Of a DNA stretch of 64,000 bases, positions 53,255 through 61,791 are shown one piece after another. Every line of letters begins with the position of its first letter. Position 1 is the first letter of the stretch. The translations under genes and the position numbers were made by a program. The DNA lies in assembly GCA_016708825.1 (NCBI GenBank), contig JADJEZ010000003.1, positions 62,001-126,000 of the forward strand, in the 5' to 3' direction. The notes under the pieces were generated by a model that was not told where the DNA came from, ran no database searches, and saw nothing but the letters and a program-made list of their open reading frames with translations. This DNA comes from Betaproteobacteria bacterium (GTDB lineage: Bacteria; Pseudomonadota; Gammaproteobacteria; Burkholderiales; Usitatibacteraceae).

Positions 53255-54548
53255 CTAGGATTTCGTCCCGGACGAAACCGCCGAGGGCGGCGCGTAGCCT
53301 TTCGGCAGCAGCACCCACATGCGCCCGGCCTGGCGCATCTTCCCCGCCTGGTTGCCGGCCCCGTCGCCGAAACCCCAGAAGAAATCCGCGCGCACGCCAC
53401 CGTTGATCGCCCCGCCCGTGTCCTGCGCGACCATCAGGCGCGAGAGCGGCTGGGGCGAGTTGGGCCAGGTGGTGGCGAGGTAGACGGGCACTCCCAGCGG
53501 GATCACGCGGGGGTCGACGGCAATCGAGCGCTCCGCGGTGAGCGGCACGCCAAGCGAACCGATGGGCCCCGGAAGATCGCCGGGGAGTTCGCGGAAGAAC
53601 ACGAAGCTCGGGTTCTCGTTCATGAAACGCTGCACCTTCAAGGGATGGCGGCGCGCCCAGTCCTTGATTCCCTGCATCGAGGCGCGCTCGGGCGGAAGCT
53701 CACCCTGCCGGATGAGCAGCCGTCCCAGCGAACGGAAGGGGTGGCCGTTCTGCTCCGCGTACCCCACGCGCACGCGCTCGCCGTTGTCCAGCTGCACCTG
53801 CCCGGAGCCCTGGATGTGCAGGAAGAACAGGTCCACCGCGTCGTCGACCCAGGCGATCTCGAGACCCTTGAGCGGGGCTGGGTCCTTCTCTATGTCGCCT
53901 CGCGCCAGGTAGGGAACCACGCGGTTGCCCTCGATTCGCCCGCGCAGTCGCTTGTGCTTGAGATCCGGGTATACCGACGAGAGGTCGACGACCAGCAGGT
54001 CCTGGGGCACTCCGTAGATCGGGTAGCGGTACTTCGAGGTGCGTGCGCGACCGCCCCGCAATAGGGGCTCGTAGTAGCCGGTGACCATTCCGGAGGTCGA
54101 CTCGTCCGCGTTGATCACCTGGTACGGGTCGAACTGCCGCTCGAAGAACTTCGCGATGCCGTCCTCCGGGGTGTCGGGGGCCAGGGATGCGGCGGCTTCG
54201 CAAACGGGCTGCCACGCCTCCTGCTTCGCGAGCGCGGCGCAGCCACGGACAAATGCCACGAGCGAATCCCGGAGCGGCTCCCGCCTCCAGTCGGGGATAT
54301 CCATCCAGGAGGCGGGCTGCAGCCGACCGCGGTACTCGACCTCCGGAATGGGAGCGGGAACCGGTGCCGGCGCGGGTGTCGGGGCCGCGGGAGGCGCCGG
54401 CGGGCAAACGGGCTTCGGCGCGGGCGGGCAGATGAGCGCTTCGAGGGGCTTTCGGCGACCTTTCCGGCGGCGACGCACAGGACGCGACCAGGAGAGCGAG
54501 CCCGGCGCATACGAAAGCGCTCGCACGGCGCGCTGATAGGTGCGGCAT
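53255..54548 (-). CDS. mltA: Membrane-bound lytic murein transglycosylase A (frameshift in the signal region)
   Basis: MltA cleaves peptidoglycan glycan strands to anhydromuropeptides. The 3' part reads as intact MltA: GYYEPLLRGG, VDLFFLHIQGSGQV and the C-terminal 3D domain with AQDTGGAINGGVRADFFWG. The lipoprotein signal (MPHLSARRASAFVCAGLALL, lipobox VASC with C24) starts at ATG 54548, but in another frame. One extra C in CCCC on the coding strand (54445-54448) separates them; removal joins SPKALEALICPPAPKP and a proline-rich linker to the enzyme, 430 residues in all. Without it the signal peptide is lost from the main ORF. Confidence 0.92.
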
Positions 54549-54610
54549 GGGAAACGCTGCTACGACTCCGGCGAAAAGGACTCTGGGGGCGGCTCTATAA
54601 TCCGGAACGG

Positions 54611-55030
54611 TCATGGTCGGGTTGGAGCGGAAAATGGTCTGGGTGTTCCTGGAAGTGGCGCTGGTGCTCGCGATCGCGGTGGGCATCGTCTGGTGGACGA
54701 TGCCGAAGACGTCGAAACCGAAGGAAGGTGCGTGCCGCGCATCGTGCCCACCGCCGTCGGGATCGAGGAGCCGCTCGAATACTCGAACGTGTCGCCGGGC
54801 TTGAGCACCGGCTGTTCCCCGACCACGCCCATGCCGCGCACCTCCTGCACCTGGTTGTCGGCATCCGTGATGATCCAGTGGCGGCTCACCACCTGCGCCG
54901 AGACGCTGCCCGTGTTCGTGATGCGTATCGTGTACGCGAACACGAACCGGTCGTCCTCCTCGTCCGATTGGTCGGGCAGGTAGGTCGAGTGCGCCGTGAC
55001 GGCGATGATGTATTTCTTCGGTTCCGGCAT
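54611..55030 (-). CDS. apaG: ApaG-family protein, native C-terminus missing
   Basis: ApaG (Co2+/Mg2+ efflux-associated, fibronectin-like fold) is recognisable from MPEPKKYIIAVTAHSTYLPD to LKPGDTFEYSSGSSIPTAVG and TMRGT (residue 100, base 54731). Intact ApaG proteins continue with about 25 residues (YxMVxxDG...F/L) to about 125. Here the ORF instead enters an Arg/Pro-rich sequence to 139 residues that reads the small membrane-protein gene antisense. So a deletion or mis-join near 54727-54731 is likely. The starting region and position beside rpe and mltA support the identity. Confidence 0.85.
   Translation of the reverse strand: MPEPKKYIIAVTAHSTYLPDQSDEEDDRFVFAYTIRITNTGSVSAQVVSRHWIITDADNQVQEVRGMGVVGEQPVLKPGDTFEYSSGSSIPTAVGTMRGTHLPSVSTSSASSTRRCPPRSRAPAPLPGTPRPFSAPTRP
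54634..54729 (+). CDS. Small single-pass membrane protein, 3' end lost
   Basis: From ATG 54634 (GGAG six bases upstream; TATAAT at 54596-54601) an ORF begins MVWVFLEVALVLAIAVGIVW, one hydrophobic helix, then WTMPKTSKPKE, a typical short tail. It is not a recognised family to me, but it has a ribosome site and a helix. After about 54729 the frame runs antisense into apaG and loses plausibility. It is divergent from mltA. Upstream ATG 54613 is possible. Confidence 0.5.
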
Positions 55031-55116
55031 GGGTCGATGTTAGCAGGAAACCCGGGGCGAAAAACCGGGGCGAATCGCGTAGAATTTCGTTATCCGCCGC
55101 CCCTGAAAGCACCCTC

Positions 55117-55776
55117 ATGTTTCGCATCGCCCCCAGCCTGCTTTCCGCAGATTTCGCGCGCCTCGGCGAAGAGGTGAGGGACGTGATCGCGGGCGGCGCC
55201 GACCTCATGCACTTCGACGTGATGGACAACCATTACGTCCCCAACCTCACCGTCGGGCCGCTGGTCTGCGAGGCGATCCGGCCGCACTGCAGCGTGCCGA
55301 TCGACGTGCACCTGATGGTGAAGCCCGTGGACCGGATCATTCCCGACTTCGCGAAGGCCGGAGCGTCGATCATCAGCTTTCACCCGGAGGCGAGCGAGCA
55401 CGTTGATCGCACGCTCGGGCTCATACGAGAAAGCGGATGCAAAGCCGGTCTCGTGTTCAATCCCGCCACGCCGCTCGCATGGCTGGACCACGTGATGGAC
55501 AAGGTGGACCTCATTCTGATCATGAGCGTGAACCCCGGTTTCGGCGGGCAGTCATTCATCACGTCCGCGCTCGCCAAGGTCGCCGAGGCCCGGCGGCGCA
55601 TCGAGGCGAGCGGCCGCGACATCTGGCTGGAGGTGGACGGCGGAGTGAAGGCGGACAACATCGCGGCGATCGCGAAGGCGGGCGCGGATACCTTCGTTGC
55701 CGGATCGGCCGTCTTCGGCGAGAAGGACCGCGGGGGTGCAATCCGCCGGATGCGCGAAGCGCTCGCCCGGGCGTGA
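55117..55776 (+). CDS. rpe: Ribulose-phosphate 3-epimerase
   Basis: Rpe interconverts ribulose 5-phosphate and xylulose 5-phosphate. It has 219 residues and a TIM-barrel pattern: MFRIAPSLLSADFARLG, HFDVMDNHYVPN, DVHLMV, MSVNPGFGGQSF and EVDGGVKADNI with metal-binding histidine and aspartates. Its stop overlaps the GTG of gph. It is divergent from apaG and heads a block leading to the trp genes. Confidence 0.97.
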   Translation: MFRIAPSLLSADFARLGEEVRDVIAGGADLMHFDVMDNHYVPNLTVGPLVCEAIRPHCSVPIDVHLMVKPVDRIIPDFAKAGASIISFHPEASEHVDRTLGLIRESGCKAGLVFNPATPLAWLDHVMDKVDLILIMSVNPGFGGQSFITSALAKVAEARRRIEASGRDIWLEVDGGVKADNIAAIAKAGADTFVAGSAVFGEKDRGGAIRRMREALARA

Positions 55777-56459
55777 CGACGCGGGCCCCGGAAGGCCGTA
55801 TCCGGGCCGCGCTGTTCGACCTGGACGGAACGCTCGTCGACACCGCCCCCGATCTCGCCGTGGCCGCGAACCGCATGCTCGCCGGCCTGGGGCGGCGCCA
55901 GCTCGACGAGGATGGTATCCGGGACTACGTCGGCAAGGGCGTGGTGAACCTCGTGCAGCGATGCATCGAGGCCACGGGCGGCGGTTCGGAGGAAGACCGC
56001 CAAATCGCGCTTGAAGCATTCGAGCGCCACTACAGTGCCGGCATAGCGGATCGCTCGCGACCCTACCCCGGCGTCGTCGCAGGGCTCGCCCTTCTCGAAC
56101 GGGCCGGCATCCCCATGGGGTGCGTCACCAACAAGGCCGGGCGCTTCACGGAACCGCTGCTGGAGCTCACGGACCTCCGGCGTTTTTTCGGCGTGGTGGT
56201 TTCGGGGGACACCGTCGAGCGCAAGAAGCCCCATCCCGACCCGATGCTCCACGCGGCAGCGATGCTGCGCATTGATCCCCGGGAGACGCTGGTGATCGGC
56301 GATTCGCTGAACGACGTGCGGTCCGCGCGTGCCGCCGGGTGCCCGGTCGTGGTCGTCTCCTATGGCTATCGCGAGGGACTCCGCGTCGAGGAACTCGGCG
56401 CGGACGCAGTGGTGGCGAGCATCGAGGAAGCCGCCAGATCGATTACAATGGCGCCGTAA
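55773..56459 (+). CDS. gph: Phosphoglycolate phosphatase
   Basis: Gph is a HAD-family phosphatase that removes 2-phosphoglycolate. It has 228 residues from GTG 55773, overlapping the rpe stop. HAD motif I is FDLDGTLVDTAPDL, motif II CVTNKAG, motif III lysine in ERKKPHPDP, and motif IV IGDSLNDVRSA. The rpe-gph-trpE order is common in betaproteobacteria; gph ends 29 bases before the trp leader ORF. Confidence 0.95.
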   Translation: MTTRAPEGRIRAALFDLDGTLVDTAPDLAVAANRMLAGLGRRQLDEDGIRDYVGKGVVNLVQRCIEATGGGSEEDRQIALEAFERHYSAGIADRSRPYPGVVAGLALLERAGIPMGCVTNKAGRFTEPLLELTDLRRFFGVVVSGDTVERKKPHPDPMLHAAAMLRIDPRETLVIGDSLNDVRSARAAGCPVVVVSYGYREGLRVEELGADAVVASIEEAARSITMAP

Positions 56460-56488
56460 GCCCGGGCTCGAAAACCTACACGATCATC

Positions 56489-56539
56489 ATGGCACCTCGC
56501 GGAACCCTGCTCGACTGGCGATGGCACAGCTGGCGCTGA
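56489..56539 (+). CDS. trpL: Candidate trp leader peptide (three Trp codons)
   Basis: A 16-codon ORF, MAPRGTLLDWRWHSWR, lies between gph and trpE and ends 47 bases before the trpE ATG. Three of the last seven codons are Trp (TGG), as in leader peptides that sense charged tRNA-Trp. Its stop sits in the loop of a small hairpin (GGCGCT-GAA-AGCGTC). No SD and no U-rich terminator are seen before trpE, so classical attenuation is not proven. A weak -10-like TACAAT is at 56444-56449. Confidence 0.5.
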   Translation: MAPRGTLLDWRWHSWR

Positions 56540-56586
56540 AAGCGTCCCGCACCGCTCGTCCTTCGAACCGTACCGCGTGGTGAAAC

Positions 56587-58065
56587 ATGACTGAAAACGA
56601 TTTCCTGGCGCTTGCCCGCGCCGGCTACAACCGGATTCCCCTCACGCTCGAGACGCTGGCCGATCTCGACACGCCGCTGTCGCTGTATCTCAAGCTCGCC
56701 AATGTCCCGGGTTCCTACCTGCTGGAGTCGGTGATCGGGGGTGAGCGCTTCGGCCGCTATTCGATCATCGGGCTCGCCTCCCGGGAGCGCATCGAGGTGG
56801 CGCGGGGCCGGGCGCGACTGATCCGGGATGGTCGCATCGCGGAAGAGCGGGATGCCGGCGATCCGCTCGCGTTCGTGGACGACTATCTCAAGCGTGTGGC
56901 CGCGGCCCCGCTTGCCTCCAGTCTTCGCTTCGCGGGCGGCCTGGCGGGATACTTCAGCTACGACACGGTGCGCTACATCGAGAAGCGGCTCGCGCACGAC
57001 TCTCGCCCCGACCCGATCGGGCTCCCGGACATCCGGCTGCTGCTTTCCGACGAGCTGGCGGTAGTGGACAACCTGGCGGGAAAGGTCCATCTGATCGTCT
57101 ACGCGGATGCCCGCGAGGCCGGCGCCTACGGGCGCGCCCGCGCGCGACTCGAGGAACTTCGCTCGAGGCTTCGCGGGGCCGCGTCGCTTCCGGAACACGT
57201 TCCACCGGGCGCCGTGCGGGCGCCGCAGTCCAACATCGGGGAGCAATCCTTCTACGCCGCCGTGGCGAGGGCCAAGCGATACATCACCGACGGCGACGTG
57301 ATGCAGGTCCAGGTGTCGCAGCGCCTGACGCAGCCGTTTGCGGGTTCGCCCCTGAACCTCTACCGGGCGCTGCGCTCGATGAATCCGTCGCCCTACATGT
57401 TCTATTTCGACTTCGGCGACAGCCAGCTGGTCGGCGCCTCGCCCGAGATTCTCGTGAGGCGCGAGGCGGACAAGGTCACGCTCCGGCCCATCGCGGGAAC
57501 CCGCAAGCGCGGCGCCACGGCCGAGAGGGACCTCGAGATGGAACGCGAACTCGTGGGCGACCCGAAGGAAAGGGCGGAGCACCTCATGCTCATCGATCTC
57601 GGCCGAAACGACATCGGCCGGATAGCGCGCGTCGGGAGCGTGCGCGTGACCGAACAGATGGCCGTGGAGCGTTACTCCCACGTGATGCACATGGTGTCGA
57701 ACGTAGAAGGCGATGTGGAGCCCGGCCTCACGCCGATGGAACTGCTGCGCGCCACGTTTCCGGCGGGCACCGTGACCGGGGCGCCCAAGGTGCGCGCGAT
57801 GGAGATCATCGACGAACTGGAGCCGCAGCGCCGCGGCGTCTATGCCGGTGCGGTGGGCTATCTCGGGTTCAATGGCAACCTCGATCTTGCGATCGCGATC
57901 CGCACGGGCGTCGTGAAGTCCGGGGAATTGCACGTGCAGGCCGCGGCCGGCATCGTCGCCGATTCCATTCCGGAGCAGGAGTGGCTCGAGACGCGCAACA
58001 AGGCGCGGGCGCTGCTCGCTGCGGCGGAGCTGGTGAACGCGGGGCTCGACGCCCCGGCGGCGTGA
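56587..58065 (+). CDS. trpE: Anthranilate synthase component I
   Basis: TrpE uses chorismate and ammonia (from TrpG) to make anthranilate, the first step of tryptophan synthesis. It has 492 residues. The Trp-feedback site LLES lies in GSYLLESVIGGERFGRYS. The chorismate-binding domain has PIAGTRKRGATAERD, LMLIDLGRNDIGRIA and TFPAGTVTGAPKVRAMEIID. It is preceded by a Trp-rich leader ORF and followed by trpG after 10 bases. Confidence 0.98.
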   Translation: MTENDFLALARAGYNRIPLTLETLADLDTPLSLYLKLANVPGSYLLESVIGGERFGRYSIIGLASRERIEVARGRARLIRDGRIAEERDAGDPLAFVDDYLKRVAAAPLASSLRFAGGLAGYFSYDTVRYIEKRLAHDSRPDPIGLPDIRLLLSDELAVVDNLAGKVHLIVYADAREAGAYGRARARLEELRSRLRGAASLPEHVPPGAVRAPQSNIGEQSFYAAVARAKRYITDGDVMQVQVSQRLTQPFAGSPLNLYRALRSMNPSPYMFYFDFGDSQLVGASPEILVRREADKVTLRPIAGTRKRGATAERDLEMERELVGDPKERAEHLMLIDLGRNDIGRIARVGSVRVTEQMAVERYSHVMHMVSNVEGDVEPGLTPMELLRATFPAGTVTGAPKVRAMEIIDELEPQRRGVYAGAVGYLGFNGNLDLAIAIRTGVVKSGELHVQAAAGIVADSIPEQEWLETRNKARALLAAAELVNAGLDAPAA

Positions 58066-58075
58066 GGAGCCGACC

Positions 58076-58642
58076 ATGCTGCTCATGATCGACAACTACG
58101 ACTCCTTCACCTACAACCTGGTGCAGTACCTTGGCGAACTCGGCGAGGAGGTGCGCGTCGTTCGCAACGACGAGATCGGCGTCGGGGAGATCGAACGTCT
58201 CGCGCCTTCCCGGATCGTCATCTCGCCCGGCCCCTGCACGCCCAGCGAGGCCGGCATTTCGCTGCAGGTCATCGACCGGCTCGCGGGGAAAGTGCCCCTT
58301 CTGGGTGTCTGCCTCGGGCACCAGGCGATAGGCCAGGCGTTCGGAGGGCGCGTGGTCCACGCGAAGGCGCTGATGCACGGCAAGGTCTCGCCGATCCATC
58401 ATTCGGGCAAGGGCGTGTTTCGCGGGCTTCCTTCCCCTTTCCAGGCAACCCGTTACCACTCGCTGGCCATCGAACGCGAGAGCTGCCCTTCCGAGCTCGA
58501 AGTCACCGCATGGACCGACGACGGCGAGATCATGGGTGTCCGTCATCGCGAGATGTCGGTACAAGGAGTTCAGTTCCATCCCGAATCGATTCTCACGGAG
58601 CACGGCCACGACCTGCTCCGCAACTTCCTCACCATGGAGTAG
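58076..58642 (+). CDS. trpG: Anthranilate synthase glutamine amidotransferase component
   Basis: TrpG supplies ammonia from glutamine to TrpE. It has 188 residues with the class I amidotransferase triad: Cys in LLGVCLGHQAIG, and His and Glu in QFHPESIL. It starts MLLMIDNYDSFTYNLVQYLG. GAGGAG lies just upstream of the ATG. TrpD starts three bases after its stop. Confidence 0.98.
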   Translation: MLLMIDNYDSFTYNLVQYLGELGEEVRVVRNDEIGVGEIERLAPSRIVISPGPCTPSEAGISLQVIDRLAGKVPLLGVCLGHQAIGQAFGGRVVHAKALMHGKVSPIHHSGKGVFRGLPSPFQATRYHSLAIERESCPSELEVTAWTDDGEIMGVRHREMSVQGVQFHPESILTEHGHDLLRNFLTME

Positions 58643-58644
58643 CC

Positions 58645-59684
58645 ATGTTCACCGCCCACGAAGCGATCAACCGTCTTTGCGACAAGCGCGAGATCTTCTA
58701 CGACGAGATGGTCGATCTCATGCGCCAGATCATGGAAGGGACCGTATCGCAGGTTCAGCTAGCGGCCATTCTCATGGGGCTGCATGTAAAGACGGAGTCG
58801 GTATCGGAGATCGCGGCGGCCGCGTCGGTGATGCGGGAGTTTTCCACGAAGGTGGATGCCTCCGGTCTCGAGCATCTCGTGGACACCTGCGGAACCGGTG
58901 GCGACAAGTCGCACACGTTCAACATTTCCACCACGGCGGCATTCGTCGCGGCCGCGGCAGGCGCGCGGGTGGCGAAGCACGGCGGGCGCTCGGTGTCGTC
59001 GAAGTCGGGTAGCGCCGACGCCCTCGAGGGGCTGGGCGTGAACCTGTCGCTGTCGCCGGAGCAAGTCTCGCTGTGCATGCGCGAAGTCGGGCTCGGGTTC
59101 ATGTTCGCGCCGAGCCACCATCCGGCCATGAAGCATGCGGCGCCAGTTCGCAAGGAGCTCGGCATGCGCACGATCCTCAATATCCTGGGACCGCTCACCA
59201 ATCCCGCGGGGGCACCGAACCAGGTCATGGGGGTGTTCCATGCGGACCTGGTCGGCATCCAGGCCCGGGTGCTCAAGCTCCTGGGAAGCAGGCATGTGCT
59301 CACCGTGCACGGCCACGACGGGCCCGACGAGATCACGATCACGGGACCCACGAACGTCGCCGAGTTGAAGCACGAATTCATCACGGAATACGTGGTGGAG
59401 CCGAAGCAGTTCGGGCTGGATACGGCTCCCATCGAGGAGATCCAGGTTTCCGGGCCCGACGAGTCGAAGGCGCGGGTCCTGGCGGTTCTCGCGGGAGAAC
59501 CGGGTCCGTCTCGTGACGTGGTGCTCCTCAACGCGGCGGCCGCCCTCTATGTCTGCGGAATTGCGGAAAGCCTCTGGGATGGGGTGGCGCAGGCTCGGGA
59601 GGCTATCGTCTCGGGCGCCGCCAAGGCGAAACTGGACAGGCTGGTTTCCTTCACGCAAGCCTTTGCGAAGGAGGGAAGGCTTGA
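58645..59684 (+). CDS. trpD: Anthranilate phosphoribosyltransferase (frameshift at the 3' end)
   Basis: TrpD joins PRPP and anthranilate. The protein is family-like from MFTAHEAINRLCDKREIFYD through the PRPP motif VDTCGTGGDKSHTFN and KHGGRSVSSKSGSADALE to SFTQAFAKEG. There it misses its stop: with one extra A in GGGAAGG (about 59673-59678) it would read KEGKA then TGA at 59682-59684, giving 346 residues. The TTG of trpC overlaps this TGA. As given, the frame continues through trpC to 60384. A lost A in a short A run is the simplest cause. Confidence 0.95.
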
Positions 59685-60490
59685 CCGACATCCTTCAGCG
59701 GATCCTCGCCACCAAGCGGATGGAGGTGGATGCGGCACGGGCCGCCGTGCCGATGGTGGAGATCGAGCGGCGCGCACTGGCGGCTTCGCCGCCGAGGGGA
59801 TTCGCTGCGTCGATGCGGGCTCGCGTAGCCGCCGGGAAGCCTGCTGTCATCGCGGAAATCAAGCGTGCGAGTCCCAGCAAAGGGGTCATCCGTGCGGATT
59901 TCGACCCGGCGCGCATCGCGGAATCGTATGCCGCCAATGGGGCTGCCTGTCTTTCGGTCCTCACGGACCGCGAGTATTTCGGGGGATCTCGGGCGGATCT
60001 GGAGGCGGCCAGGGCGGCTTGTGGCCTGCCCGTGCTCCGCAAGGACTTCATGGTCGATCCGTACCAGGTGGTGGAATCGCGGGCATGGGGTGCGGATTGC
60101 ATTCTCCTGATCGTCGATGCCGTTCCGGACGCAACGCTCTCCCAACTCGAGGTCCTGGCGACATCTCTCGGAATGGACGTCCTCGTGGAATCCCACGACG
60201 CCGGCCAGCTGGACAGGGCGCTTGCGCTTTCCACAGGTCTCGTGGGGGTGAACAACCGGGATTTGCGCACTTTCGCGATCCGCCTGGAGACCTCGATCGA
60301 ACTCGCGAAGCGAGTTCCGGCGGAAAAACTGTTGATTGCGGAAAGCGGAATTTCTACTCCAGAAGACGTACAGCGCTTGCATGACGCGAAAGTGAGTGCA
60401 TACTTAATAGGGGGTTCGCTGATGGCGGCGGCCGACCCTGGATTGGAACTTGCCCGTCTTTTTTCACCCCCCGATGGGGCGTTGCATTGA
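59681..60490 (+). CDS. trpC: Indole-3-glycerol phosphate synthase
   Basis: TrpC closes the indole ring of indoleglycerol phosphate. From TTG 59681 (reading TDILQRILATKRMEVDAA, as in homologues) it has 269 residues; an internal ATG at 59719 is less likely. TIM-barrel signatures are VIAEIKRASPSKGVIR, VLTDREYFGG, LRKDFMVDPYQV, VGVNNRDLRTF and IAESGISTPEDV. It ends the trpEGDC cluster; trpA, trpB and trpF are not here. Confidence 0.97.
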   Translation: MTDILQRILATKRMEVDAARAAVPMVEIERRALAASPPRGFAASMRARVAAGKPAVIAEIKRASPSKGVIRADFDPARIAESYAANGAACLSVLTDREYFGGSRADLEAARAACGLPVLRKDFMVDPYQVVESRAWGADCILLIVDAVPDATLSQLEVLATSLGMDVLVESHDAGQLDRALALSTGLVGVNNRDLRTFAIRLETSIELAKRVPAEKLLIAESGISTPEDVQRLHDAKVSAYLIGGSLMAAADPGLELARLFSPPDGALH

Positions 60491-60491
60491 C

Positions 60492-60515
60492 GCAACAGCC
60501 CTAGGGGTTTGTTGC
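60492..60515 (+). terminator. Imperfect hairpin after trpC
   Basis: GCAACAGCC pairs with GGGTTTGTTGC through one wobble and a single-base bulge around a CTAG loop, two bases after the trpC stop. ACATTT follows. It may end the trp transcript, but the U tract is weak. Confidence 0.5.
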
Positions 60516-60533
60516 ACATTTCCCACCCCCCCC

Positions 60534-60562
60534 TTGAGAGAAGGGCCCGGCTTTGGCATCAT
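60534..60562 (+). promoter_or_regulatory. Candidate sigma-70 promoter of the porin gene
   Basis: TTGAGA (60534-60539, 5/6) and CATCAT (60557-60562, 4/6) are separated by exactly 17 bases. A run of eight C (60526-60533) ends directly at the -35. A 5' leader of about 110 bases would precede the porin ATG. The porin has a strong AAAGGAG ribosome site. Confidence 0.5.
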
Positions 60563-60679
60563 GCTACTGGCTTCTCAATGAATATCTGGGAGAAGTGCCA
60601 AGAATCGGGGCGAAGATCCCCTCGAGGTTCCCAAGCGCTTTCAAGTGAATTCGGCCTCACTTCAACAAAGGAGATTTTG

Positions 60680-61702
60680 ATGAACAAGAAACTGATGGCT
60701 CTGGCAGTGGCTGGCGCTTGCGTCGCCCCGGCCGCCATGGCCCAGACCGCGAACCCCGTGACCCTCTACGGGCGCGTTTATGTGATGTTCGAGTCGGTCG
60801 AGGCGAAGGGCGGAGCAGCCCCGGTCGCCAGCCGTTCGCGCGTGAGCGATCAGTCGTCGCTTCTCGGCGTGCGTGGCACCGAAGACCTGGGTGGCGGCCT
60901 GAAGGCCTTCTTCCAACTCGAAACCGCGTTCAACCCCGAGTCGAACTCCACCACGTTCGCGACCCGCAACAGCGGCGTCGGCCTGCAAGGTGGCTGGGGC
61001 AGCTTCGTGATGGGTCGCTGGGACACGCCTTACAAGGTCGTGGGTTACGGCCCCGACATCTGGGGTGACCTGACGATCGCCGGCATCACGTCCGCCCTGC
61101 ACGACCGCGGCAACTTCGACCGCCGCGAGCAGAACGTTCTCCAGTACTGGACGCCGACGTGGGCTGGGTTCTCCGCGAAGTTCGCCCAGACCGCCAACGA
61201 GGGCAAGACCGCCTCGCTGAACCCGTCGACCTTCTCGGCCAACGTGGTTTACGCCAAGGGCCCGGTCAAGCTCCAGTACGGCTACGAGAAGCAAAAGGAC
61301 GTCTCGGCGACCGTCTCCAAGGAAGAAGGCAACGAGATCACCGGCGAATTCACCTGGGGCAGCTTCAAGCTCGCAGCCATGGTCGAGGAAATCAAGAAGA
61401 CCGGTTCGACGAAGCAGAAGAACTGGCTCGCCAGCGCCCTGTACACGATGGGCAAGCACCAGCTCGCTTACCAGCACCAGGAGTCGAAGGACGGCGGCGT
61501 CACCGGCGCTGCGCTTCAGCCCGAGTGCGACATCGACTCCTTCGGCTACTTCTACAACTGGTCCAAGCGCTCGCAGCTCGTCGCCCTGTACACGAAGGTC
61601 GACAACAATGCGGCCGGTGTTTGCCGCTTCGGTGCCGGCCAGCTCGGTGGCACGGGCCAGGATCCGCAAGGCTTCGCGATCGGCATCAAGCACGTGTTCT
61701 GA
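60680..61702 (+). CDS. General outer-membrane porin
   Basis: This is a 340-residue betaproteobacterial porin of the Gram-negative porin superfamily. It has a signal peptide (MNKKLMALAVAGACVAPAAM-AQ), begins the barrel with NPVTLYGRVYVMFES, and ends IGIKHVF with the C-terminal phenylalanine typical of outer-membrane barrels. AAAGGAG precedes the ATG. Codon usage and GC look slightly lower than in the neighbours, as is common in highly expressed porins. An upstream in-frame start at 60509 is not needed. A strong terminator follows. Confidence 0.95.
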   Translation: MNKKLMALAVAGACVAPAAMAQTANPVTLYGRVYVMFESVEAKGGAAPVASRSRVSDQSSLLGVRGTEDLGGGLKAFFQLETAFNPESNSTTFATRNSGVGLQGGWGSFVMGRWDTPYKVVGYGPDIWGDLTIAGITSALHDRGNFDRREQNVLQYWTPTWAGFSAKFAQTANEGKTASLNPSTFSANVVYAKGPVKLQYGYEKQKDVSATVSKEEGNEITGEFTWGSFKLAAMVEEIKKTGSTKQKNWLASALYTMGKHQLAYQHQESKDGGVTGAALQPECDIDSFGYFYNWSKRSQLVALYTKVDNNAAGVCRFGAGQLGGTGQDPQGFAIGIKHVF

Positions 61703-61733
61703 TAGGTTCCACAGAGCCGTACATAGCAGCAAG

Positions 61734-61760
61734 GGGCGCGGCGGAAGCCGCGCCCTTTTT
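61734..61760 (+). terminator. Rho-independent terminator after the porin
   Basis: A perfect 9-bp stem (GGGCGCGGC / GCCGCGCCC) with a GGAA loop is followed by five T, then CTTTTTG. It lies 31 bases after the porin stop and 31 bases before coq7. Confidence 0.9.
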
Positions 61761-61791
61761 CTTTTTGACAGCCGCTGGAGAAGAATTCCGG

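Noticed and set aside
58645..60384. A TrpD-TrpC fusion protein
   Set aside because: After TrpD the long frame is not TrpC; TrpC is intact in another frame, so the long ORF is a missed stop rather than a fusion.
60543..60575. Possible sigma-54 promoter (TGGCA near GC) upstream of the porin
   Set aside because: The GG to GC spacing is not the required 10 bases; the sigma-70-like pair at 60534-60562 fits better.
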